Shown here piece by piece: positions 49,689 to 58,869 of a stretch of 64,000 nucleotides of DNA. Origin of the DNA: [Clostridium] symbiosum. GTDB lineage: Bacteria; Bacillota; Clostridia; Lachnospirales; Lachnospiraceae. The notes below the pieces were generated by a model. That model was not told the DNA's origin. It saw only the letters and a program-made list of their open reading frames with translations, and did not search any database. Position numbers and translations under genes: made by a program. Position 1 is the first letter of the stretch. Each line of letters begins with the position of its first letter. The stretch spans positions 1 to 64,000 of the forward strand of contig JAETSN010000017.1 in assembly GCA_021769625.1 (NCBI GenBank). Direction: 5' to 3'.

Positions 49689-52600
49689 CTATTGTTTATC
49701 CTGTTTTTCTTTCTCCTTTCTTCTGCCAAAACACCAGAGGATCATCAGCCCGGCAAGCGCCAGAACAGCTGCTTCTATAAAGAGGGTAATCGGTATATCA
49801 TCCCCTGTCCGGACAGATGTATTTTTTACGGGTCCTGCCTCTGGTACATCCTCATCTTCTATCACTTCCGCCCCTTCCGATGCTTCCCGCCTGATCAGGG
49901 AAATTTCCTGTTCCGTTATCCCCTGCTCCGTTTCTACAACTTCATATAAAGGACTGCCGCCGCCTCCAGGCCCGTAGCCGGAAATCCGTCTCTGATAAAG
50001 GATCGTCTCCGTACGGTCTTTGTCCCTCAGCTTTTTCCCGTTGTGCTCAGCGGTCAGCTCTATCTCATTGACGATAACATTTGCCGCTTCAGGTGACACA
50101 TATGTCATATATATCGGTGATTTTACTTTTTCGAAATCCCCGCCCACTGTGCCGAAAAGCAGCCGGAATTTCGTCACATGCTCCTGTTTTGTCCGCAATT
50201 CCTCCGGTATGGTCAGATGATGATTTTCCCCCGTTGACAGACGGCTCTCCCATTCAACCCATCCGCCGCTTTTATTTGTCATATATTCCGCGTCATAGAG
50301 CAGGTCTTCGTTGTAGGTACCGGTCCAGAGCTCTGTCAGATAAAGTTCTTCCGGCAGATGATCGGTCATCGTAAAGTTATCCAGACTCTCGCCGGTCAGA
50401 TTCCCCAACTTATCCACTGTATATCGATAGGTATCCTTCTGCTGTGTCATCTTGATCGTTGACTTTTCGATCTCCAGCGCTTCCTTTTCATCATACATCA
50501 CAAGCACATCATCCGTCACCTTGTTCCATACAGTTCCGTCCGGAGAATACAGCCCCGTTGTCTCACTCAGAACATCTTCCGTCTTTTCCTGCACCAGTTT
50601 AAATAAAATATCCTCCGCATAACCATACCCGTCGGGCGCTGATCGTTCCGATAACAGATAAACCCTTCCAAGCTGCAATCCTTCGATCAGATGCCCTCTT
50701 TTTGTGATCAGTTCCTTTCCCTCCGGCACTTCATCCTCAGCCCCGATCTCCATCAGATAACCGTTTGCATCCCGGTAGAAATAATGTACCTCATCCTCCT
50801 TCGACACCCATGAGACAAGGGTTCTTCCGATATAGTTTCCTGACCCGTCCTGTTGCAGATTCCCATCCTGGTCCGTCTCCACTTCTATTATTTCCAGTGT
50901 TGCACCTTTTATCTCTTTTTTATTCACAAGATCCTGTTTCGTGATGACTGTCTGGGTTCTTCTGTTTTGAAAACAGGTCTGATACTCCTGTTTTTCCACA
51001 TCCTGTCCGCCCTTTGCACTGTCATACCGCCCATCTACAGGGATATCCTGCAAAGCGGTCAGATATCCCCTCGGCGCTTCCAGTTCTCTGACATAATATT
51101 TCCCCAGCGGCAGGTCTTCATCAAAAACGCCTTTTCCGTTTTGATCCGTAACACAGGTCGCGATGAACGTATCCGCACTATAGAGCACTTCGGGCGCATC
51201 TCTCACGATCCATTTCCCTGTTTCCTCATCGGGAATGATATTCGTCCTGATATCCTCCCCGGCATACAGACCGTATACCGCTCCGGCAAGCGCTTCTCCG
51301 CTCCCCTGATTCCGCTTTTCTGTCGTGATCTCCAGCCTCTGTCTTTCATTTTTATAGTCCGCCGTATGGAAATCAAAATTGACGGTCTGTTCATTTGCAG
51401 ATATCTCAAATTCCGTCTCTTTCGTATTCAGCACAAATCCATCCCCTGCAACGGTTTCCACGATCTTGTACTTCCCGATATACAATCCCGACGCATAGCC
51501 AAAGCCGTTACGGTCCGTGGTGATCGTCGCAACTACATCGTCCTTTTTATGGAGCAGATATTCTTTCGTATCCACATGATATCGGTCAAATAAATCTTTC
51601 TGTACTTCCTGCGTATAGATGTCCTCCGCCGCAATGACCTCAAATTCCGCTCCTTCCACCGGCGCGTCCTCATATTCAAACACAAGATCTCTGTGGGCGC
51701 TCTCCGGCGCTTTTTTGATCTCCCGGAAGGGCTCTTTCTCCAGCTTATCCAGCAATGTTTCCGAATCTTCATGCGCTCCCGAAAGCTGCTCCCCGTGCTT
51801 GGTGATCTCAATAATGCCCTTCTGTTCCTGATTCTCCTGCAGCACAGTCACCGTCAGATTTCCGTATGCATCGATCAGCGCATATTTATTCGTTCCCATC
51901 TGTCCGTCCGGATAGACCGCACCGTTGTTGATCGTAAAGACCACTCCGGGCGCAGGCGCATCAACGATCTCATATCCGTTTACCCGTTCCGCGCTGATAT
52001 CCAGAACGGACTGTTCACTTCCATTCACCACATATCCGCCTGGCGCCGTTATCTCTTCCAGCTCGTAAGTCCCTATGGGCACTTCCTGCGGCAATGTGAT
52101 ATAACAATCCTGTATCATGCCGTTCTTTTGCAGGAAATCCGTCCGGAAAGGATGTTCCGCCGTTCCGCTCATCCTTTTCGCGTTGGGATCAAAGTAGCTC
52201 ATATAGCCTTCCGCATCAAACTTCCAGTTCAGCGCGATAAGGCTTTCCCTGCTGAGAGGCAGTGTAATACATTTCAGCCGGTACTCCGCTCCCTCTTTCA
52301 GCACAGTCCCTCTGACAAATTCTTCCGCCTCTATATAAGTTCCGGGGATCACGGTAAATTCTTTATCCGCCTTCAAAACGCGCAGATATGTTTTTGTGAT
52401 CGTATTATTGATGATCCGCTGTTTCTGCAGTTCCCTTCCTTCCCTGTTCTTTGCTCCTTTATGGTCGCCGTAGCGGATGCCTTCCTCCGGAGTATATACT
52501 TTCTCCACCTTCTGCTTTGTTGCATCCGCGTATAAAACGCCGCCATCCCTCGTGATATAGACAATAAACGGTTTCGCGCTGACATGATGCTCCGGTGTGG

Positions 52601-55406
52601 TCGTCTCCGCGATCACATAAGTACCGTAGGGCAGCTCCGGCGTCACAATGCGTCCGTCCGCATCCGTGAACATTTCCTTCACGGTATACTCGTTGGGTTT
52701 ATTTCCTTTTTCCAGCCATGTCCTGTCTCCCACGGTCCATTCTTCATGGCCGGTTCGCTTATAGATGGTCGCCGTTTTTTCATGCGTAAAATCATACTCA
52801 TAAAAGCTCATGATGTCATCCGCCGTCCAGCTCTCACCCATAGGTGTGATGCTGCCGTCTTTCACACCGGATAATTCACTGATCAGATAAACGGAAAAAC
52901 CAGCTCCCTCAATAGGCTTTAATTCGGTCTGGTAAGTGTTGTCCGAGGTTTTTACAAACTGGATCCCCTGCTTGATCACATGGTCGCCCGAATAGACAGA
53001 CTTCGACGTGTTGCCGTCATCCGCCGTCAGCTCATTGTCCGCTTCCTTTGCGGTCTCATTCCTGTTTTCAATCTTTACCATCTGCCATTTATAGGTGAAT
53101 GAAACCGGATAGACCGCCTCATCCAGCATATACCCTTCGGAAGCCTGAATCTCTTTCACATAATAACTTCCCAGTTCCATATCGCCAAACAGTGTTTTTC
53201 CCGGCGTGTCCTCATATGCGATCTCCCCGCCGCTGTTCGCAATATGCCTGCTTCCGTCCGTGTTTAAAATATAGCCGTCCCCGTTTCTCTTCGGTGTTTT
53301 TCCGATCACCGCCGTTTTTATCAGGTCATCCTTATGATAAATAACACCCGTTTTTCTGTCCTGATGCCAGATATCCTCCGCCGCAAAAATACCGTATACC
53401 GCTCCGTCCAGAGAAGCATCGCCCTGCCGCGTACCACATTCGCTCTCCGTATCATATTTGATCAGTTCCACCGCGCCGAGGGTCCTCTCATTCGTCAGTT
53501 GAAAGACTGCTGTATCTCCCCCCGCTATGGTCTCGCTTTTTTCATTTGCTTCCCACACATAGCCGTGAGGCGCCGTCAGCTCCCCCGTGCTGTAAGTATA
53601 AGTCGCAGCCTTAAACGCCGCTTCCTGATCTGCGAGAGAGCTTTCCGCGGCTTCTTTTGTGACGGTAACGCCATCATAGGATGCGGAAAATTCTGCTTCC
53701 TTTGTGACGGAATATTCCGCGTATCCGTTGTCATCCGTTGTGAGTGTTGTCAGATATTCCCCGTCCTCCAGTATTTCCACCTCACAGCCGGCAAGCCCGC
53801 CCCCTGTCTGCCAGTCGCTTTTATGTACCTCTATATTGTAGGAGGCTTCCGCCTTCGACGATATCGTCTGCATCTCCGGGTTTTCCGGGTCCACCGGCTC
53901 TTCGGGATCTGTCGGCTTCACGGGCGGATTATAAATTTCCGCGTCCGCCTCCTGATATACGATCAAAAGCTGTGCGTTGGGATTATCGGAACGATATTCA
54001 TAATAGGCGGAAGAGCTGGATCTCGCTGCGGAGTAGAAACTCCAGACATACATCAGCATCTTTTCCATGGACTCATCCGAAGAAATGTTCAGCATTGCCT
54101 GTGCTCTGCTTTTCACGTTCGCTTCACTTAAATTTTCGTTTTCCACCATCAGCCATGCGGCGATCTGACAGGCCACATAGGTCGCCCCCGTCACGCTGGC
54201 ATGGCTCGCGAAATACCCCAAATGGCCTACCTTTTTCTGGTAAGTACCGGGTTCCGCATGGTACAGGAAAGAGCTCCGGCAGGATTTCCCGTAACTGATA
54301 CAGATCGCGGGCACCCCGCCCAATGTGATCTTATAGATCGTCCCATGTCCTGTCCCGGAATATCCGGTGGAAGTCACACGGACTTTCGCCACCAGTTTTC
54401 CGGATTCCACTGCTCTCGCGGCCGCTGCCCTGCGGCGGGCAGCGCCTTCTTCCGGGAGCAGATCTTCCAGCGTCCCGCCCTCTTTTTCCAGCGCCTTTAA
54501 ATCCTCCAGCGTCAGTCCCTGATACAGGGTCCCTCTGAAAAAATCTTCCGCATCCACGCCGCTCTCCAGAATCCTGATACATTCGGAAAGTTCCTGCTCC
54601 TCATAGACATCTTCCGATAATTCCACGAGGAGTCCCAACAGAAACTGCGCGTACTCCCGCTCGTGATCATACAGGGCATTCCACCATGTTTCATCATATT
54701 CCAGCAGGTCTTCAAACCCGCCCGGACAGTAAAGTTCCAGCCACTTTTTTACGCTCTCCGCATCTTCTTCCTCAAAATGGTACTGCTCATCCGGAAGTAT
54801 TTCCGGCAGATTGTTTCCGGATACGGTTTCTGAATCCTCCGGCTTTTCCATACCCTTTTCATCCGCCGCTTCGACGCTTTCTCCCGTCCTGTCTTCCGCA
54901 TCCGATCCGGCATTCTCTTTCCCCGGTCCGCCTTCCGCATCCGCTCCGACGCTCTCTTTCCCCGGTCCGTCTCCGTCATTCGTTCCGGCATTCTCCTTTT
55001 CCGGTTCATCTCCGGCACTCGTTCCGGTGTTCTCTTTCCCTGATCCGTCTCCGGCACTCGTTCCGGTGTTCTCTTTCCCTGATCCATCTCCGTCTGCTTC
55101 CCCGGCACTCTCTTTGCTTTGTCGGTCTCCGCCAGCTACCCCGGGACTTTCCTTCCCCGGATCATCTCCGGCCCGGTTTACGTTTTCTCCTCCTGCCAGA
55201 CTTTCCTTCTTTTGCCCTCCGCCTGCCTTTTCCGGAGCGCTTTCTTTCCCGCCGGCATCCTCCTGCATTCTTTCTTCCTGTCTCGCTTCCGCAGACTCTG
55301 CCGCCTCCGCATAGGCGTTCGTGGAGATACTCCCCAGAACAAGCGTCGCACACAACAGCAGACTTCCTATTCTTTTTCCGATGATTTTTCCTGCTTTTCT
55401 CTTCAT
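49689..55406 (-). CDS. Giant thioester/SpaA surface adhesin
   Basis: 1905 residues. A signal peptide (residues 1-33, LLLCATLVLGSISTNAYA) is followed by an acidic repeat region (about 60-200), then a thioester-type domain (about 340-460) with Cys in PAICISYGKS and Gln in VACQIAAWL, able to form a host-binding thioester. After a Pro-rich linker come about eight SpaA/Cna-B domains (YNIEVHKSDWQTGGGLAGCE onward) that close isopeptide bonds. The end has SVRTGDD, a hydrophobic stretch and RRKEKEK, a sorting signal lacking LPxTG. Similar Lachnospiraceae signals are read by class B sortases; none is in the window. Confidence 0.9.
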   Translation of the reverse strand: MKRKAGKIIGKRIGSLLLCATLVLGSISTNAYAEAAESAEARQEERMQEDAGGKESAPEKAGGGQKKESLAGGENVNRAGDDPGKESPGVAGGDRQSKESAGEADGDGSGKENTGTSAGDGSGKENTGTSAGDEPEKENAGTNDGDGPGKESVGADAEGGPGKENAGSDAEDRTGESVEAADEKGMEKPEDSETVSGNNLPEILPDEQYHFEEEDAESVKKWLELYCPGGFEDLLEYDETWWNALYDHEREYAQFLLGLLVELSEDVYEEQELSECIRILESGVDAEDFFRGTLYQGLTLEDLKALEKEGGTLEDLLPEEGAARRRAAAARAVESGKLVAKVRVTSTGYSGTGHGTIYKITLGGVPAICISYGKSCRSSFLYHAEPGTYQKKVGHLGYFASHASVTGATYVACQIAAWLMVENENLSEANVKSRAQAMLNISSDESMEKMLMYVWSFYSAARSSSSAYYEYRSDNPNAQLLIVYQEADAEIYNPPVKPTDPEEPVDPENPEMQTISSKAEASYNIEVHKSDWQTGGGLAGCEVEILEDGEYLTTLTTDDNGYAEYSVTKEAEFSASYDGVTVTKEAAESSLADQEAAFKAATYTYSTGELTAPHGYVWEANEKSETIAGGDTAVFQLTNERTLGAVELIKYDTESECGTRQGDASLDGAVYGIFAAEDIWHQDRKTGVIYHKDDLIKTAVIGKTPKRNGDGYILNTDGSRHIANSGGEIAYEDTPGKTLFGDMELGSYYVKEIQASEGYMLDEAVYPVSFTYKWQMVKIENRNETAKEADNELTADDGNTSKSVYSGDHVIKQGIQFVKTSDNTYQTELKPIEGAGFSVYLISELSGVKDGSITPMGESWTADDIMSFYEYDFTHEKTATIYKRTGHEEWTVGDRTWLEKGNKPNEYTVKEMFTDADGRIVTPELPYGTYVIAETTTPEHHVSAKPFIVYITRDGGVLYADATKQKVEKVYTPEEGIRYGDHKGAKNREGRELQKQRIINNTITKTYLRVLKADKEFTVIPGTYIEAEEFVRGTVLKEGAEYRLKCITLPLSRESLIALNWKFDAEGYMSYFDPNAKRMSGTAEHPFRTDFLQKNGMIQDCYITLPQEVPIGTYELEEITAPGGYVVNGSEQSVLDISAERVNGYEIVDAPAPGVVFTINNGAVYPDGQMGTNKYALIDAYGNLTVTVLQENQEQKGIIEITKHGEQLSGAHEDSETLLDKLEKEPFREIKKAPESAHRDLVFEYEDAPVEGAEFEVIAAEDIYTQEVQKDLFDRYHVDTKEYLLHKKDDVVATITTDRNGFGYASGLYIGKYKIVETVAGDGFVLNTKETEFEISANEQTVNFDFHTADYKNERQRLEITTEKRNQGSGEALAGAVYGLYAGEDIRTNIIPDEETGKWIVRDAPEVLYSADTFIATCVTDQNGKGVFDEDLPLGKYYVRELEAPRGYLTALQDIPVDGRYDSAKGGQDVEKQEYQTCFQNRRTQTVITKQDLVNKKEIKGATLEIIEVETDQDGNLQQDGSGNYIGRTLVSWVSKEDEVHYFYRDANGYLMEIGAEDEVPEGKELITKRGHLIEGLQLGRVYLLSERSAPDGYGYAEDILFKLVQEKTEDVLSETTGLYSPDGTVWNKVTDDVLVMYDEKEALEIEKSTIKMTQQKDTYRYTVDKLGNLTGESLDNFTMTDHLPEELYLTELWTGTYNEDLLYDAEYMTNKSGGWVEWESRLSTGENHHLTIPEELRTKQEHVTKFRLLFGTVGGDFEKVKSPIYMTYVSPEAANVIVNEIELTAEHNGKKLRDKDRTETILYQRRISGYGPGGGGSPLYEVVETEQGITEQEISLIRREASEGAEVIEDEDVPEAGPVKNTSVRTGDDIPITLFIEAAVLALAGLMILWCFGRRKEKEKQDKQ
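54893..55152. repeat. Tandem repeats in the adhesin gene
   Basis: Nearly identical 39-bp units such as that beginning GATCCGTCTCCGGCACTCG repeat around 55010-55090, within a longer degenerate series encoding GDGSGKENTGTSA-like peptides. The number may vary by slippage between strains. Confidence 0.8.
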
Positions 55407-55409
55407 AGG

Positions 55410-56498
55410 CTACTCCCTTTCCAATGTAAAACCGACTTCTTTCCCGCATATCAATGTGATCCATCTTCCATTCGGACAACGCACCTGCAGCGCTCCCTCC
55501 CTCACTTTTTTTCTGACTCTTTCAGGCACTTTTATCTTAAAGACGGGAATATCCGCCCTGTTTACCAACGCCTCTGTCATATATGCCGCGTAGGCCGATC
55601 CCGTCTTTTTCATCCTTGCCTGTCCGATATAGCGGTACCTTTCTCCCTTTTTCAATGCAAAGACCGGCGCCGTCAGTATCGAAAACCAGATAATGAACGG
55701 AAGGATCAGGCACGCTCCCAGAATTCCCCCCGCAAGCGGTACCAAATAATCTGCCGAACTTTTCTCCTCCTCCTTTTCCCCCGGTTTTATTTTTTTCAGT
55801 TCAAATCTCTTCACTTCCGGTTTCGGGAGAGGTTCCTCTTTGTCTTTGCCCCTGTCACTGTCCTTTCCCCTTATGATCTTCACCATGTCCTCAGCGGTTC
55901 CTTCCGTATGCTCATACTTTTGTTCCGTCACCACTTCCATGCCTTCCGCCGTTTCATAAGCATCATACCAGAAAGTCGCCTGCCACGCCGACGGATAGGA
56001 TTTACTGTATGTTTCCAGCCCGCCGTACTCACACAGTGCGCTGTACGCGACAGGAATCCGGTCCTCATCCTCCTGCGTCACTTCGTACATGACATACAGA
56101 AGATCACAGGGCGTCCCGTTATGCGTGATCGTTTTTTCTATCCGCTCCAGATCATTGTCCGGCAGGTTCTCCACCTTTCTGGATGTCGTGACCACATTTG
56201 CTCCTTCGGAGCTGCTCCTGCCTGTCACTTCCACCACAATGGAGGATTCATCCAGCACATAGGGTGTGCCGTCCTCCACAATATACTTCGGGATCTGGGT
56301 GACGGCCTCCGAGTTTAAGTCCATCATCTTTACCAGCCTTTTCCCCGGTATCAGTGTCTCTTTCCGGACTTCCTTTTCCGCAGCCTGCTCATAAATCGCC
56401 GCCTGCGCTTTCACCGTCATCTGTTCCGAGAACAACAATGACAAAAGCGCCACAGCCACCATCAACACACTGCGCCTTACTGCAACTTCTTTTTTCAT
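55410..56498 (-). CDS. Membrane protein in the adhesin operon
   Basis: 362 residues. An N-terminal signal peptide (RRSVLMVAVALLSLLFSEQM) and an extracytoplasmic domain with YVLDESSIVVEVTGR and TITHNGTPCDLLYVMYEVT lead to a membrane segment near residue 255 (ADYLVPLAGGILGACLILPFIIW) and a cytoplasmic tail. It ends 4 bases before the adhesin start, so the two are coupled. It may chaperone or anchor the adhesin; I do not recognise the family. The start at 56498 follows AGAAGGGAA; a longer open frame upstream lacks support. Confidence 0.7.
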   Translation of the reverse strand: MKKEVAVRRSVLMVAVALLSLLFSEQMTVKAQAAIYEQAAEKEVRKETLIPGKRLVKMMDLNSEAVTQIPKYIVEDGTPYVLDESSIVVEVTGRSSSEGANVVTTSRKVENLPDNDLERIEKTITHNGTPCDLLYVMYEVTQEDEDRIPVAYSALCEYGGLETYSKSYPSAWQATFWYDAYETAEGMEVVTEQKYEHTEGTAEDMVKIIRGKDSDRGKDKEEPLPKPEVKRFELKKIKPGEKEEEKSSADYLVPLAGGILGACLILPFIIWFSILTAPVFALKKGERYRYIGQARMKKTGSAYAAYMTEALVNRADIPVFKIKVPERVRKKVREGALQVRCPNGRWITLICGKEVGFTLERE

Positions 56499-56836
56499 TT
56501 TTCCCTTCTTTCTGCGCACGATCTGTCCCTTATATGCCTGCTGAAGCCTGTTTCGAAGATATGGAAGGCCTATGCCGGCATCCGGATCCGTATCGGGTGC
56601 GCGCAGACACAGATCCTTAGGCATCACAAGTAATAACCGGAAAACCGGAAAAATAATGAAAAAATGTTAAGGATTTATAACATTGATAGTGAGTAATAAA
56701 GATATTACAGATAAAAGATTATAATAAATTGATATAAGATCCAGCGAAGTATATCTCTCCGCTTTGTTGTGTAGTCAGTATAATAACACTGCCGGAAAAA
56801 TCTTTCAAGGGTTTTTTTACAAAAAAATAAATTTTT
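56499..56836. other. AT-rich leader of the adhesin operon
   Basis: The open frame above 56498 (GIGLPYLRNRLQQAYKG) has no ribosome site. From 56640 to 56800 the DNA is very AT-rich with several TATAAT-like boxes (e.g. around 56710) and no gene. The adhesin promoter is probably here but cannot be fixed. Confidence 0.4.
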
Positions 56837-56872
56837 AAAAGGGACCGCCGGTCACAGACCGACAATCCCTTT
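56837..56872 (-). terminator. Terminator after the SDR gene
   Basis: AAAAGGGA and TCCCTTTT close a stem with inner CGGTC/ACCG; on the minus strand the T-run follows the SDR stop at a distance of about 27 bases. Confidence 0.65.
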
Positions 56873-56898
56873 TGCTTCTTACATGCTATATCTGTAAA

Positions 56899-57657
56899 TT
56901 ACACCTGCGTCGCACCGTCCACGGAGAGGATCTCCCCTGTCACATAGCTCGCCAGATCGCTCGCAAGGAACAGCACCGCATTCGCCACTTCCTCCGGCTC
57001 TCCCGGCCTGCCTAACGGGATCCCTGCGGAAATTCTCTTTACCATCTCCTCGGGAAGCGCCGCCACCATATCCGTCTTCGTCACGCCGGGCGCCACCGCG
57101 TTCACGCGGATATTGTCCTTACCCAGTTCTCTCGCCAGAGATTTTGTCAGGCCATTTACCGCAAATTTGGAAGCCGGATAGCCGCAGCCTGCCGCCTGTC
57201 CGTAGATACTTACCATGGAGCTGGTGTTGATGATGGAACCGCCGCCCTGCTCTTTCATAATCGGTGCCGCCGCCTTCGTGCAGAAAAATACCGCGTTCAC
57301 ATTCAGTCTCATGATCTTCTCAAAATCTTCCGGCTTGTAATCATAGAGGGATTCCCTTGCGGAAATACCTGCGTTGTTTGCCAGAATATCCACACGTCCG
57401 AAAGCTTCCTTCACTTCATTTATCGCTTTCTCCACCTCGTCGTATTTGTCCAGCGCCGGGCAAAGTCCCATCACTTCCGCCTCCGGCATCTCCTCTTTCA
57501 GCTTGCCGAGAGCCTTATCTACGGTCTCCTGTCTGGAACCAAAGAGCGCTACCTTTGCCCCTGCCGCCGCAAATTTCTTTACGATCTCGTAACCGATCCC
57601 TCTGGTTCCGCCAGTAACGATGGCTGTTTTCCCCTCCAATAATCCTGCTACATTCAT
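56899..57657 (-). CDS. Short-chain dehydrogenase (FabG/BaiA-like)
   Basis: 252 residues. NAD(P) loop VTGGTRGIGYEI, structural ILANNAG, and the catalytic Ser-Tyr-Lys in NTSSMVSIYGQAAGCGYPASKFA. SDR C-terminus VTGEILSVDGA. Several stretches (GGTRGIG, LFGSRQETVDKALGKLKEE) echo BaiA-type hydroxysteroid dehydrogenases of bile-acid-converting Clostridia, but FabG-like ketoacyl reductases share much of this and no bai genes are adjacent. AGGAGG precedes the ATG. Confidence 0.85.
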   Translation of the reverse strand: MNVAGLLEGKTAIVTGGTRGIGYEIVKKFAAAGAKVALFGSRQETVDKALGKLKEEMPEAEVMGLCPALDKYDEVEKAINEVKEAFGRVDILANNAGISARESLYDYKPEDFEKIMRLNVNAVFFCTKAAAPIMKEQGGGSIINTSSMVSIYGQAAGCGYPASKFAVNGLTKSLARELGKDNIRVNAVAPGVTKTDMVAALPEEMVKRISAGIPLGRPGEPEEVANAVLFLASDLASYVTGEILSVDGATQV

Positions 57658-57823
57658 AAATTTCCGATACCTCCTGTCATTGTGGTGATCTTTCCGTCTC
57701 CCGGAAGATCGTTGTTTTATAAAAATATCTACATTCAGTATACTCTTATTTCCGTTTTTTACAAGAAAATATCGGAAATTTTATCCTTGCTTTGGAACGA
57801 TTCCAACTGTTTTCACATTCTCT

Positions 57824-58603
57824 TCAGCGCTCCGTCTCCTCGCCGATCCATTTCGCGATATGGGAAAACTCAATCTCCAGTTCTCCGTTATAGATCCCCA
57901 CCGGCACCGTTTCATTCAGTCCGTAGATCACGGGGCACGCCTCACTCTCAAAGAAATACACGAGCAGCTTCTGTTGGCAGGGATCCAGGATCCAGTATTC
58001 CCGCACCCCCGCCGCCATATATTTGGACAGCTTTTTCGTATAATCCTTTCTTTTGGTGGACGGGGAGATCACTTCCAATATAAAATCCGGCGCGCCGTAT
58101 ATCCCCCAGACTTTCGCTTTGTCGTCATGGCACAGGATCGCCACATCGGGCTGGACCATGGTCCTTTCATCGCAGTCTAACTGCGTATCCACAGGCGAGA
58201 TAAGAGGAATACAGGAGCCGTCATGATCCATGATGTAATTTGCGATCTGGCGGTACACTTCCCCGCCGATCCGCTGATGCAGGACTGTAGGAGCCGCCAT
58301 ATCATAAAAATATCCGTCGATTAGCTCCACCCGCTGGTCCTCCGGCAGCGCACGATAGTCATCGATCGTATAACTGCCCTGTTTGTGCTGCGAGTCCACC
58401 TGATATGCGCCGGACTCCTCGCTCACCATCGGAGACTCCCGAAATAAGCTCTCCAACGCCTGAAGCGTATCGTAACGCGGGCTCACTGTCTCTCCGGAAA
58501 AAATCTTCTGTATCGTTCCCAACGGCACGCCGGACAACTCCGACATCAATGCATAGGTATAACCTTTTTCTCTCTTTTTTTCTTTCATTTCCTGAATCGT
58601 CAT
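57824..58603 (-). CDS. HTH - Uma2 (DUF820) endonuclease-like fusion
   Basis: 259 residues. Residues 1-65 form a lambda-repressor-like helix-turn-helix (TYALMSELSGVPLGTIQKIF); residues 75-255 are the Uma2 PD-(D/E)XK domain: ELIDGYFYDMAAPTVLHQRI, VQPDVAILC, PDFILEVISPSTKRKDYTKKL. Uma2 domains are widespread in Cyanobacteria and Clostridia and of unclear role. GGGGAGG precedes the ATG. Its promoter is buried in a near-perfect palindrome (58618-58672), so autoregulation by the HTH is likely. Confidence 0.85.
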   Translation of the reverse strand: MTIQEMKEKKREKGYTYALMSELSGVPLGTIQKIFSGETVSPRYDTLQALESLFRESPMVSEESGAYQVDSQHKQGSYTIDDYRALPEDQRVELIDGYFYDMAAPTVLHQRIGGEVYRQIANYIMDHDGSCIPLISPVDTQLDCDERTMVQPDVAILCHDDKAKVWGIYGAPDFILEVISPSTKRKDYTKKLSKYMAAGVREYWILDPCQQKLLVYFFESEACPVIYGLNETVPVGIYNGELEIEFSHIAKWIGEETER

Positions 58604-58617
58604 ACGGATACCTCCCC

Positions 58618-58672
58618 AAAATGCCCGATATAAAATGTATATTTTCTTTTTTACATTATATATCGGGCATTT
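58618..58672. promoter_or_regulatory. 21-bp inverted repeat covering the HTH-Uma2 promoter
   Basis: Arms 58618-58638 and 58652-58672 match at 20 of 21 positions around a 13-bp centre. The more distal arm contains the -10 TATAAT of the HTH-Uma2 gene. A likely operator for that protein. Confidence 0.78.
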
Positions 58673-58683
58673 CCATATATCAA
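58655..58683 (-). promoter_or_regulatory. Promoter of the HTH-Uma2 gene
   Basis: Minus-strand TTGATA (58678-58683) and TATAAT (58655-58660), 17-bp spacer; the -10 lies inside the palindrome arm. Confidence 0.8.
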
Positions 58684-58869
58684 CCGTAATATATTATATT
58701 TTTAACCGTTTTTGTTTTGTTGTTTCCATTTTCCAACCGTATCTCGCTTATTCTTCGCTGTGTCGCCTCTTATTTTTGTGCATTGCACGTATTTTGGTAA
58801 CACCATTTTACCACTATATTATTTTCACTTCAATAATCAGATACCCTGCCGGCCAACATCCCGCTGTCT

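Noticed and set aside
54893..55152. CRISPR-like direct repeats
   Set aside because: The repeats are in frame, adjacent and encode Gly/Lys/Glu/Thr peptides in the adhesin; there are no unique spacers and no cas genes.
56499..56627. Longer start for the adhesin-operon membrane protein
   Set aside because: The first 43 residues have no ribosome site, and would bury the signal peptide.
56899..57657. Bile-acid baiA gene
   Set aside because: The resemblance is to general SDR features; no other bai genes are present, so a specific steroid role is not supported.
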